Shown: positions 25,588-38,061 of the stretch, piece after piece
How positions within the stretch are numbered: the stretch's first letter is position 1
Layout of the letters: every line of letters starts with the position of its first letter
Origin: Planctomonas psychrotolerans
GTDB lineage: Bacteria > Actinomycetota > Actinomycetes > Actinomycetales > Microbacteriaceae
Length of the DNA: 64,000 bases
Direction of reading: 5' to 3'
Assembly: GCF_008642235.1 (NCBI RefSeq)
Contig: NZ_SJEV01000001.1
Coordinates: 1,550,001-1,614,000, forward strand
Made by a program: the position numbers and the translations under genes
Notes under the pieces: model-generated
The model's input: only the letters and a program-made list of their open reading frames with translations
What the model was told of the DNA's origin: nothing
The model's database searches: none

Positions 25588-28500
25588 GTGCACCTTCTGG
25601 CCGTCTTCAGCCTCCGTAACCGGGCGCTGATCGCCTTGGTCACCGTGGTGATCGCCATCTTCGGTGGGCTGGCGCTGAACTCGCTCAAGCAGGAGCTCAT
25701 CCCCTCCGTCTCCTTCCCGCGGCTCGTCGTGGTGACCGCCTATCCGGGCGCGGCACCCGAGGTGGTCAACGACGATGTCAGCACGCCGATCGAGACGGCG
25801 ATGCAGGCCGTTCCGGGCCTCGAGGACACGACGGCAACGTCGACGACGAACGTCTCGACCGTCTCGGCGTCGTTCGCGTTCGGCACCGATCTGGCCACGG
25901 CCGAGCAGAAGGTGCAGCAGGCGATCAACCGGATCAGCTCGCAGCTGCCCACCGACATCGACCCGCAGGTCATCACCGGAACCATCGACGACCTGCCCGT
26001 TCTCCAGGTCGCGGTCACGAGCGATCTCGACCAGCGAGAGCTGACCACCGCCCTCGAGGGCGCGGTGCTCGCCGACATTCAGGCGCTCGAGGGCGTGCGC
26101 GAGGCGAGCCTGCTCGGCACCCTGGGGCAGCGCGTCGTCATCACCCCGGACCCCGCGGCGCTCGCCGCAGCAGGCCTCAGTACGGGGTCCATCCGGGACG
26201 CGCTCGACGCGAACGGCGTGCTGCTGCCCGCCGGGGAGATCACCGAGAACGGCTCGACGCTGAGCGTGCAGACCGGGTCGCGCACCCGCAGCATCGACGA
26301 CATCGCGGGCATACCGCTCCTGGCCGCCGATGGTGCCGGTGCCGACTCCACTCCGGGCGACTCCACTCCGGGCGGAGCCGCTCCGGGCGGGGCCGTGCCC
26401 ACGATCGGCAGCGTGGCCACCGTCGAGCTCGACGACGACCCCGTCACCGGAATCTCGCGGGTGAACGGTCAGCCGTCGCTCACCATCGCGGTCACGAAGA
26501 CCCCGGACGGCAACACCGTCGACGTGTCGCACGTGGTTCAGGAACTCCTGCCCACGCTCGCGAGCGACATCGGCAGCAACACCGAGTTCACCGTCGTGTT
26601 CGATCAGGCTCCGTTCATCGAGCAGTCGATCGAGAGCCTCACCACCGAGGGCCTGCTCGGGCTCGTGTTCGCGGTGATCGTGATCCTCGTGTTCCTCATG
26701 TCCCTCCGATCCACGCTGGTCACGGCGATCTCCATCCCGGCATCGGTGCTCATCACCTTCATCGGTCTGCAGGCGTCGAACTACACGCTCAACATCCTCA
26801 CGCTCGGTGCGCTGACCATCTCCATCGGGCGGGTGGTGGACGACTCCATCGTCGTGATCGAGAACATCAAACGCCACCTCTCGTTCACCCCGGACCGCAT
26901 GATCGCCATCACCCAGGCCGTGCGGGAGGTCGCCGGCGCGATCACGGCGTCGACCGTCACCACGGTCGCCGTCTTCCTGCCGCTCGCGCTCGTCGGCGAT
27001 GTGACGGGAGAGCTCTTCCGTCCATTCGCTCTCACGGTGACCATCGCGCTCGTCGCCTCGCTGTTCGTCGCGCTGACCATCGTTCCGGTGCTGGCGTACT
27101 GGTTCCTCCGCCCCTCGCGGACGCGTGCACCCCGCGGCGGGACCGACGCGCTCGCCGAACTCGAGGCGGCGACGGCGGGTGCCGCCACCACGAGCGCGTC
27201 TTCCACGGCTGTCGCCGCCGCTCACCCCCGCACGCGGCGGCAGGCACTCTCACAGGATGACGCGGAGGACGAGCTCGACACCCCCACGCGCCTCCAGCGC
27301 GGCTACCTGCCGGTCATCTCCTGGACCCTCCGACGCCCCGTGGCCACGATCCTCATCGCCCTGCTCGTGCTGGGCGGCACGGTGGCCCTCATCCCGAGCA
27401 TGAAGACCAACTTCCTGAGCGACAGCGGGCAGAACACCCTCACGGTCTCCCAGGAGCTGCCCACCGGAACGAGCCTCGAGGCGCAGGATGTCGCCGCGAG
27501 CGCGGTGGAGGACGCGCTGCTCGAGGTGGACGGCGTCGAGACGGTGCAGCTCTCCATCGGCTCCGATGGCGGCTTCCTCAGCTCGGCGTTCGGCCGCGGC
27601 GGCGCCGTCACCTTCTCCATCACCACCGATGCGGACGTGGACCAGGAGCAGCTGCGCGCCGACGTGCGCACCTCGGTCCGCGGACTCGACGAGGTCGGCG
27701 AGGTCACCGTGGCCGCGGCCGGCTCCGGCTTCTCGTCCAGCGACATCGAGGTGAACATCACCGCGAACGGACAGTCGGAGCTGAACGAGGCCGCGGAGGC
27801 CGTGCTCGCCGAGATGCGCGACCTCGACGTGGTCGCCGAAGCGAGCAGCAACCTCTCCGAGACCCGCCCGTACATCGCCGTGCAGGTCGACCGGACGGCC
27901 GCCGCCGCCGCCGGGCTGAGCGAGATCGTGGTCGGTGGCATCGTCGCCGAGGCGAGGCTGCCCGCGGCGGTGGGGTCGGTCGTGATCGACGAGAACACGC
28001 TCAGCATCTACATCGCCAACGCGAACGCGCCCACGACGCTCGACGAGCTCCGGTCGTTCAGCATCCCCACCCCGGCGGGCGTCGTTCCGCTCACCGACCT
28101 CGCGACGGTCGACGTCGTCGACGGTCCGGCGAACATCACGACCACCCAGGGCTTCCGAAGCGCGACGATCAGCGTCACGCCGAACAGCGACGACATCGGC
28201 ACCGCCTCCGCGGTGGTGCAGGAGGCGGTCGACGCCATCGACCTTCCCGGGGGCGCGTCTGCGCAGCTCGGCGGCGTCACCTCCCAGCAGGGCGACGCGT
28301 TCGAGCAACTGGGCATCGCGCTGCTCGTCGCCATCCTCATCGTCTACATCGTCATGGTGGCCACATTCCGCAGCCTGCGGCAGCCGCTTCTGCTGCTCGT
28401 CTCCGTTCCGTTCGCGGCGACCGGCGCCATCGCACTGCAGGTCGTCTCCGGCATCCCGCTGGGGGTTGCGTCCCTGATCGGCGTGCTCATGCTGATCGGC

Positions 28501-28917
28501 ATCGTGGTCACGAACGCGATCGTGCTGGTCGACCTGATCAACCAGTACCGGAATCGCGGGATGCGGGTGGGCGACGCGATCGTGCACGGCGCCAGCAGGC
28601 GGCTCCGACCCATCCTCATGACCGCCCTGGCGACGATCTTCGCGCTCGTGCCGCTCGCCATCGGGCTCACGGGAAGCGGGGGCTTCATCTCGCAGCCGCT
28701 GGCGATCGTGGTGATCGGGGGGCTCGTGTCGTCGACCCTCCTCACCCTGGTAGTGCTGCCGGTGCTGTACTACCTCGTCGAGGGCTACGGCGAGCGGCGT
28801 GCGGAGGGCCAGCCGTCGATGGTGCGCCGCCTAGCGCGTCGAGTGTGGGCGGTGGTGCGCCGCCCAGCGCGTCGACTCCGGTCGGTGGTGCGCGGGCTGC
28901 GACGCTCGCAGGGTTGA
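25588..28917 (+). CDS. RND/HAE1-type efflux transporter
   Basis: A 1109-residue inner-membrane pump of the AcrB/HAE1 class. TM1 lies in VFSLRNRALIALVTVVIAIF and the first periplasmic-type porter loop covers about residues 40-345. TM4 contains ISIGRVVDDSIVVIENIKRH, whose paired Asp residues match the proton relay of RND pumps. A cytosolic insertion rich in Ala/Ser/Thr lies between TM6 and TM7, a second loop follows, and TM8-12 end with an Arg-rich tail. Actinobacterial homologues work without an outer-membrane channel; substrates are unknown. GTG was chosen over an upstream ATG (25507) because GGGAG precedes it and it starts at the conserved region. Confidence 0.9.
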   Translation: MHLLAVFSLRNRALIALVTVVIAIFGGLALNSLKQELIPSVSFPRLVVVTAYPGAAPEVVNDDVSTPIETAMQAVPGLEDTTATSTTNVSTVSASFAFGTDLATAEQKVQQAINRISSQLPTDIDPQVITGTIDDLPVLQVAVTSDLDQRELTTALEGAVLADIQALEGVREASLLGTLGQRVVITPDPAALAAAGLSTGSIRDALDANGVLLPAGEITENGSTLSVQTGSRTRSIDDIAGIPLLAADGAGADSTPGDSTPGGAAPGGAVPTIGSVATVELDDDPVTGISRVNGQPSLTIAVTKTPDGNTVDVSHVVQELLPTLASDIGSNTEFTVVFDQAPFIEQSIESLTTEGLLGLVFAVIVILVFLMSLRSTLVTAISIPASVLITFIGLQASNYTLNILTLGALTISIGRVVDDSIVVIENIKRHLSFTPDRMIAITQAVREVAGAITASTVTTVAVFLPLALVGDVTGELFRPFALTVTIALVASLFVALTIVPVLAYWFLRPSRTRAPRGGTDALAELEAATAGAATTSASSTAVAAAHPRTRRQALSQDDAEDELDTPTRLQRGYLPVISWTLRRPVATILIALLVLGGTVALIPSMKTNFLSDSGQNTLTVSQELPTGTSLEAQDVAASAVEDALLEVDGVETVQLSIGSDGGFLSSAFGRGGAVTFSITTDADVDQEQLRADVRTSVRGLDEVGEVTVAAAGSGFSSSDIEVNITANGQSELNEAAEAVLAEMRDLDVVAEASSNLSETRPYIAVQVDRTAAAAAGLSEIVVGGIVAEARLPAAVGSVVIDENTLSIYIANANAPTTLDELRSFSIPTPAGVVPLTDLATVDVVDGPANITTTQGFRSATISVTPNSDDIGTASAVVQEAVDAIDLPGGASAQLGGVTSQQGDAFEQLGIALLVAILIVYIVMVATFRSLRQPLLLLVSVPFAATGAIALQVVSGIPLGVASLIGVLMLIGIVVTNAIVLVDLINQYRNRGMRVGDAIVHGASRRLRPILMTALATIFALVPLAIGLTGSGGFISQPLAIVVIGGLVSSTLLTLVVLPVLYYLVEGYGERRAEGQPSMVRRLARRVWAVVRRPARRLRSVVRGLRRSQG

Positions 28918-28921
28918 CCGC

Positions 28922-29905
28922 TCAGCGGAGGGCGTCGCGCAGGAAGTCCGCCACCCGGGCGCGCAGCGATTCGTCCAGGGCGGCGGTCGAGTGCTCGATG
29001 CCCGCGTCCACCTCGAGCGTGTGATCCACGCCCGCCGTCGCGAGAGCGGCCGCGAACGATTCGGCCTGCGCCAGGGGAATGAACTCGTCGGCGGACTGCG
29101 CCACCAGCATCGGCGGATCGGTGCGATCCACGAAGGACACCGGTGATGCGTCGATGGCGGCCGCACAGCCGTCGAATGCCGCACAACCCAGGTACGACAG
29201 TTCGCGATCCGTGAGCCAGCCGGGGTAGGCGCCGAGCGTCTGGCCGTGAGCAGTGAGGTCGAACGGGGCGGACACGGCGACCACCGCGGCGACGCGCTCG
29301 CCGCTCGTGACGTCACCGGAGCCCCGCGTGCCGAGGAGGGCGGCGAGGTTGCCGCCCGCCGAGCCGCCGAACGCCCCGATCCGCTCGGGATCCACCGCGA
29401 AGCGTTCGGCCACGGCGGGGGAGCGGAGCCAGCGGACCGCGGCCGTGACGTCGTCGATCGCGGCGGGGAACGGGAACTGCGGAGCGAGACGGTAGTTCAC
29501 GTTCACCACGACGAAACCCTCGGACGCGAGCCACTGGCAGGTGAGTCGCCATTCGGGCTCCGCTTTGTCACCTCGGGACCACCCGCCGCCGTGCACCTCG
29601 ATCACCGCCGGTCGGAGCGCCGCGGCGCCGTCCGCATCACCCACCGCGTCGTCGTGGGGGGCTTCTCCGCCGGTTGCCGAGGCCGCGGGGAGGCATACGT
29701 CGGCGGTGAGCGGCGTACCGTCGGGGGCCGTGCCGTAGACGAGATCGGGCACCACCGTGACGTCGGGTGAACCGAGCCAGCTGAGGATGCCGACCGTCGG
29801 GGACTCCGCCACTGCCGATTCGACGGCGACCGGGGTGGCGGTGTGCACAAGGGCGATGGTGGTCGTGGCCAGGGCGGCGGCCAGGATCAGCATCCTGTGC
29901 TTCAT
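28922..29905 (-). CDS. Secreted alpha/beta-hydrolase (carboxylesterase/lipase, HSL-like)
   Basis: A 327-residue exported esterase. Signal peptide: MKHRMLILAAALATTTIALV, cleaved near residue 25-35. The oxyanion motif HGGGWSRGDKAEPEW and nucleophile IGAFGGSAGGNLAAL (GxSxG) identify the hormone-sensitive-lipase/BD-FAE group. The acid is probably in QSADEFIPL and the His in DAGIEHSTAAL. ALRPAVIEV leads the HGGG loop. The substrate is unknown; acetylated polysaccharides or short esters are plausible. TAGTCT on the minus strand (29981-29986) is a candidate -10 box about 75 bases upstream. Confidence 0.9.
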   Translation of the reverse strand: MKHRMLILAAALATTTIALVHTATPVAVESAVAESPTVGILSWLGSPDVTVVPDLVYGTAPDGTPLTADVCLPAASATGGEAPHDDAVGDADGAAALRPAVIEVHGGGWSRGDKAEPEWRLTCQWLASEGFVVVNVNYRLAPQFPFPAAIDDVTAAVRWLRSPAVAERFAVDPERIGAFGGSAGGNLAALLGTRGSGDVTSGERVAAVVAVSAPFDLTAHGQTLGAYPGWLTDRELSYLGCAAFDGCAAAIDASPVSFVDRTDPPMLVAQSADEFIPLAQAESFAAALATAGVDHTLEVDAGIEHSTAALDESLRARVADFLRDALR

Positions 29906-30058
29906 TCGGGCTCCGGGGGAACGCGGGATCGGGTGGTGGAACTCACCCGATCCGCGAACGCCGAGAAGGGAGCTGGGTCGAGACTAGGGGACGCGGGCAC
30001 GCGTCCGAAACCCCCGGGTCGGGGGCGCCGCTTTCGGCCGACGTGCCGGGCGCGTCGG

Positions 30059-30937
30059 CTAGATCTGGCCGGTCGTGGGGAGGCGCAGCTCGAGTCGACC
30101 GTTCGACACGCGCGTCTCGAAGCGGGGCTGCGGGGAGGTAGCGGGGCCGTGCACCACGTCGCCCGTCGTCATCGAGAACATGCTGGCGTGCCAGGGGCAG
30201 GTGACGCAGGGGTCGTCCCCGTCGATCAGCTCTCCCTCATCGAGCGGCCCGGACAGGTGGCTGCAGGTGTTCGAGAGGGCGTGGATGTCGTCGCCCGAGC
30301 GGAGCAGCACGACGGGCTCGTCGCCGACCATGCGCTTCGTCAGCCTGCCGAGCGGAATGTCGGCCACCGTGCCGACATCGTGCCAGCCGGGCTCGATGCG
30401 ATGCGGCACGTCCTCGGCGTGATTCGCGCCGGACGCCTGCCGGAACGACAGGTGACCGCCGAGCACGCCCCCGGTCATCACGGCGGCGAAGCCGGCGAAC
30501 GACAGGACCTTGCCGGAGAGGATCTTCCCGCGACTGCGTTGCACGAAGGCCGCGCTGTACAGCACCACGCCGGTGATGTTCGTCGCCGCGTGCACCAGGC
30601 CGACACGCTGCTGCTGCTTGTGCAGTCGCGACCAGTCCGCCCAGCCCGCCGCCGCGGAGGGAAGGGCCGAGAGGATTCCCGTGCCGACGAGCAGCCGGGC
30701 GGATTTCTCCGTGCCCGGCACGAGATCGAGCACCGCGGCCGAGGTCCACGCACCGACCGGCACGAGCACGGCCACCGGGTGCAACGGATGCCCGATCGGC
30801 ACCCCGTGCAGGATGTCCTCGAGCCACCGCGGGTGCAGCAGGCCGACGACGACCGACTTCACCTTGTCAATGGCCGGATCAAGGCCCGTGGCGTTTTCGA
30901 GCACCGAGATGTAGCGGAACGGTGGAAGAACCTTCAT
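30059..30937 (-). CDS. DUF2231 membrane domain fused to a Rieske [2Fe-2S] domain
   Basis: A 292-residue protein. The N-terminal half is DUF2231: HGVPIGHPLHPVAVLVPVGAW, four helices, and GWADWSRLHKQQQRVGLVHA with conserved His. The C-terminal 105 residues are a Rieske module with ligands in NTCSHLSGPLDEG (Cys-x-His) and VTCPWHASMFSM (Cys-x-x-His). A fusion of this kind suggests membrane electron transfer, perhaps heme-linked through the DUF2231 histidines; the partner is not encoded here. GAGGAG precedes the ATG, and TAGCGT at 30971-30976 (minus strand) is a possible -10 box. Confidence 0.88.
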   Translation of the reverse strand: MKVLPPFRYISVLENATGLDPAIDKVKSVVVGLLHPRWLEDILHGVPIGHPLHPVAVLVPVGAWTSAAVLDLVPGTEKSARLLVGTGILSALPSAAAGWADWSRLHKQQQRVGLVHAATNITGVVLYSAAFVQRSRGKILSGKVLSFAGFAAVMTGGVLGGHLSFRQASGANHAEDVPHRIEPGWHDVGTVADIPLGRLTKRMVGDEPVVLLRSGDDIHALSNTCSHLSGPLDEGELIDGDDPCVTCPWHASMFSMTTGDVVHGPATSPQPRFETRVSNGRLELRLPTTGQI

Positions 30938-31311
30938 GGCACTCTCCTCGCGTAGATGGCGTGTTCCGAAACGCTATTCCTGTGCCACCCGCTGTGCGGC
31001 GGAACTCGCGCGCCCGCACCCTATTGCCAGCGAAGCCGTGCGGAAAGCGGGGATGTGGGGTAACGTTGGTCGGTCGGCTCTTGACACTGCCTCGGTTCCA
31101 CGCCGGGCGGATGGGTTTGTAAGTCAGGTGGGCCGGTTTCTTCGCTACTCCGCGCGAGAATGTCACGTATTGACACGGCCCCGGTCAACGACTGCCCGGG
31201 TTTCTAGTAGTTCCGATGATCCCCCTCCGCCTTCGGCGTCCGGGGCGAGTCGTCGTGCCGCTTGCATTGTGCTCTGTCATGCAATCGAGAAAAACCCAGA
31301 AACACATCGTC
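30938..31311. other. Divergent gap with likely structured helicase leader
   Basis: This 374-base AT-richer stretch has no supported gene. On the helicase side, CCCC...CGCC-TTC-GGCG...GGGG at about 31219-31244 can form a hairpin with an inner 4-bp stem and an outer 4-bp stem. TTGACA occurs at 31081-31086 without a fitting -10. A long structured leader is common for cold-induced DEAD-box helicases, but that role here is inference. Confidence 0.4.
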
Positions 31312-33141
31312 ATGCCGAAAAACACCAGCACCGGCGGCCTCCGCGCCGCCAAGAACTACGACCCGAAGCGCAGCGGGGCCAAGTCCGGCAGTCGCAGTCC
31401 GGGCCATCGCGGCCATAAGCCGGTCGACGACGCGGCGCCGAAGAAGCAGCGGTGGAACGCGGATGAGCGGGCAGCACGACGCGGCTCCGATGCTCCCCGT
31501 AGCGAGCGACCCAACTGGGAGCCGCGCGAGCGTCCCGCGTACAACGATCGTCCGTCGCGGGGCGAGCGTCCCGCGTATGGTGACCGTCCGTCGCGCGGCG
31601 AGCGTCCTGCGTACAACGATCGTCCGTCGCGGGGTGAGCGTCCCGCGTACGGCGATCGTCCGTCGCGCGGCGAGCGTCCTGCGTACAACGATCGCCCGTC
31701 GCGTGGCGAGCGTCCCGCGTACAACGACCGTCCGTCGCGCGGCGAGCGCCCGGCCTACAACGATCGCCCGTCGCGGGGCGAGCGCCCGGCCTACAACGAT
31801 CGCCCGTCGCGGGGCGAGCGTCCGTCGTACGGCGACCGTCCCCGCCGGGACAGCGCACCCCGCCAATCCGACAGCTCCTTCTACCCCAGCCGCGACGAGA
31901 AGGCCCGCTTCACGCCGAACGACGACGTGGTGCTCGAGCGCCTCGAGGCTCAGACGACTACGGCGACCGATGTCGAGGGCGTGACCTTCGCGGACCTCGG
32001 TCTCGGCGGCAACATCGTGCGCCAGCTCGGCGAGCTCGGTGCGAGCGCGCCGTTCCCGATCCAGGCGGCCACCATTCCCGACGTTCTCGCCGGCAAGGAC
32101 GTCCTCGGCCGCGGCCGCACGGGCTCCGGCAAGACCATCGCCTTCGGCGCGCCCCTCGTGGAGCGGTTGATGGAGAACAACGGTGGCAAGAACCGCAAGA
32201 TGGGCCGTAAGCCCCGCGCGCTCATCCTCGCCCCCACCCGCGAACTGGCGATGCAGATCGACCGCACGGTGCAGCCCATCGCCCGGAGCGTCGGGCTCTT
32301 CACCACCACGATCTTCGGCGGCGTGCCCCAGCACCGCCAGGTCGGTGCGCTCCAGCGCGGCGTCGACATCCTCATCGCGACGCCCGGCCGCCTCGAGGAC
32401 CTGATCGAGCAGGGGCGTCTCGACCTCAGCGAGATCCTCATCACCGTGCTCGACGAGGCCGACCACATGTGCGACCTCGGCTTCCTCGAGCCGGTGCAGC
32501 GCATCCTGCGCCAGACCGCAGAGGGTGGGCAGAAGCTGCTCTTCTCCGCGACGCTGGACAAGGGCGTGGCGCAGCTCGTGAACGAGTTCCTGCCGAACCC
32601 GACCGTGCACGAGGTCGCCGGTGAGGACCAGGCATCCTCGACCATCGACCACCGGGTGCTGCTCATCGAGCAGCGCGACAAGACCGCGATCATCGAGCAG
32701 CTGGCGCAGGGCGAGGGCAAGACGCTGATCTTCGCGCGCACCCGGGCCTTCGCCGACCAGCTGGCCGACCAGCTCGAGGACGCCGGCGTGCCCACCACAT
32801 CGCTGCACGGCGACCTCAACCAGGCGCGACGCACGCGCAACCTCCAGCTGCTCACGAGCGGCAGGGTGCGAGTGCTGGTGGCGACCGACGTCGCGGCTCG
32901 CGGCATCCACGTGGACGACATCAGCCTCGTCATCCAGGCCGACCCGCCGGACGAGTACAAGACCTACATGCACCGCTCCGGCCGTACCGGCCGTGCGGGC
33001 AAGCAGGGCACCGTCGTCACGCTGATCAACCGGTCGCGTCGCCGTCGCATGGACGAGTTGCTCGACCGTGCGGAGATCTCGGCCTCCACGCAGACCGCCG
33101 TACCGGGAGACGTGCTGCTCGACGAACTGGCCGCGCTCTAG
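31312..33141 (+). CDS. DEAD-box RNA helicase with repeated basic N-terminal tail
   Basis: A protein of about 609 residues. The N-terminal ~180 residues are disordered and basic, including nine 12-residue units of ERPAYNDRPSRG type. The helicase core follows with the Q-motif region SAPFPIQAATIPDVLAGKD, GRTGSGKT (about 263-270), APTRELAMQ, TPGRLEDL, LDEADHMCDLGF (DEAD at about 380), LLFSATL, ATDVAARGIHVDDIS and HRSGRTGRAG. It is likely to unwind or anneal RNA in ribosome assembly or cold stress. No clear Shine-Dalgarno is seen; an in-frame ATG 33 bases upstream is an alternative. The chosen Met begins the conserved MPKNTSTGG sequence. Confidence 0.9.
   Translation: MPKNTSTGGLRAAKNYDPKRSGAKSGSRSPGHRGHKPVDDAAPKKQRWNADERAARRGSDAPRSERPNWEPRERPAYNDRPSRGERPAYGDRPSRGERPAYNDRPSRGERPAYGDRPSRGERPAYNDRPSRGERPAYNDRPSRGERPAYNDRPSRGERPAYNDRPSRGERPSYGDRPRRDSAPRQSDSSFYPSRDEKARFTPNDDVVLERLEAQTTTATDVEGVTFADLGLGGNIVRQLGELGASAPFPIQAATIPDVLAGKDVLGRGRTGSGKTIAFGAPLVERLMENNGGKNRKMGRKPRALILAPTRELAMQIDRTVQPIARSVGLFTTTIFGGVPQHRQVGALQRGVDILIATPGRLEDLIEQGRLDLSEILITVLDEADHMCDLGFLEPVQRILRQTAEGGQKLLFSATLDKGVAQLVNEFLPNPTVHEVAGEDQASSTIDHRVLLIEQRDKTAIIEQLAQGEGKTLIFARTRAFADQLADQLEDAGVPTTSLHGDLNQARRTRNLQLLTSGRVRVLVATDVAARGIHVDDISLVIQADPPDEYKTYMHRSGRTGRAGKQGTVVTLINRSRRRRMDELLDRAEISASTQTAVPGDVLLDELAAL
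31528..31851 (+). repeat. Nine tandem 36-bp in-frame repeats
   Basis: Each unit encodes ERPAY(N/G)DRPSRG; the last reads ERPSYGDRPRRD. Unit DNA differs mostly by synonymous changes (cgg/cgc/cgt), indicating expansion by slippage or recombination while the protein repeat was kept. They form an Arg/Tyr-rich low-complexity segment. Confidence 0.95.
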
Positions 33142-33166
33142 CCGCGCCGCACGCCGCCGTACCGGG

Positions 33167-33228
33167 CTCGCCGTTTCGCACCCCGCCCCCGTTGCACTTC
33201 GGGCGGGGCGCGATACCCGGACGGCGAG
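33167..33228 (+). terminator. Nested double hairpin downstream of the helicase
   Basis: An outer 8-bp stem CTCGCCGT/ACGGCGAG (33167-33174 with 33221-33228) encloses an inner 8-bp stem CCCCGCCC/GGGCGGGG (33181-33188 with 33201-33208). Both are perfect. It sits 26 bases after the helicase stop and probably terminates its transcript. Confidence 0.65.
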
Positions 33229-33355
33229 TCGGGGTTAACGGCGGGTTACGCGAGGGCACTCCTCTCTAGCGGTGGTCGCGCCCCGGACCCTAGGCTCAGC
33301 ACTGGCCCCCATGCGGGTGAGCCGGCACATCGTTCGCACGAAGGAGTCCCCCGGT

Positions 33356-37393
<4,038 letters not shown>

Positions 37394-37522
37394 TTACTCG
37401 CACAACCCGGAAGATCACGGGGGCTCGGCGCATGCCGGGCCCCCGCCTCCGTGCACCCGATGAAATATTGGGCGGGCCGTCGAGGTTGGCATTCCCGACG
37501 ACGAAACGAAAGGATGAACCGC

Positions 37523-37903
37523 ATGGCAACTATGGAGATGACCGCAGAGAACTTCGAGACGACGGTCGACAGCAACGGAATCGTGGTGGTCGACTTCTGG
37601 GCGGAGTGGTGCGGACCCTGCAAGCAGTTCGCTCCCGTGTTCGAAGCATCCTCGGAGAAGAACCCCGACATCGTCTTCGCCAAGGTCGACACCGAGGCCC
37701 AGCAGGATCTCGCCGCGCAAGCCAGCATCACCGCCATCCCCACCCTGATGGTGTTCAAGGATCAGACGCTGATCTTCAACCAGGCGGGCGCATTGCCGCC
37801 GCAGGCGCTCGACTCCCTGCTGGAGCAGGTGCGTGCCGTCGACATCCCGGCTCTCAAGGCGCAGGCCGAGGCAGAGGCCGCCGCTTCGGCGGAGACCGAA
37901 TAG
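37523..37903 (+). CDS. trxA: Thioredoxin
   Basis: A 126-residue cytosolic thioredoxin. FWAEWCGPCKQFAPVFE carries the redox pair at Cys30 and Cys33, cis-Pro occurs in ITAIPTLMVFKDQ, and a 20-residue Ala/Glu-rich tail extends beyond the usual end. AAAGGA lies nine bases before the chosen ATG; an in-frame ATG nine bases earlier sits too near the ribosome site. It is followed by a 19-bp hairpin, so it is monocistronic. Confidence 0.92.
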   Translation: MATMEMTAENFETTVDSNGIVVVDFWAEWCGPCKQFAPVFEASSEKNPDIVFAKVDTEAQQDLAAQASITAIPTLMVFKDQTLIFNQAGALPPQALDSLLEQVRAVDIPALKAQAEAEAAASAETE

Positions 37904-37927
37904 GTTCACCCCCCCCGACGCATGTCG

Positions 37928-37970
37928 CGAAAGCGGCCCCGCACGCGACACGCGTGCGGGGCCGCTTTCG
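37928..37970 (+). terminator. Strong hairpin terminator after thioredoxin
   Basis: A perfect 19-bp stem (37928-37946 with 37952-37970) closes a five-base loop GACAC. The right arm ends CTTTCG, a weak U-tract, typical for high-GC terminators. Confidence 0.88.
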
Positions 37971-38061
37971 TGGGGCACTCTCCTGAGCCGCCGCCGCCGC
38001 CGCCGTCGTTGTGGTGGGGTGGGCCGTGCGGTGCCGCGTCTTCCGAGTTACCATTGCCGGG

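Noticed and set aside
25219-27225. 668-codon minus-strand frame across the DUF2207/RND boundary
   Set aside because: Runs antisense through two assigned genes and has charged low-complexity content only.
31528-31851. CRISPR-like array
   Set aside because: The 36-bp units are directly adjacent without spacers, in frame, and encode a protein repeat.
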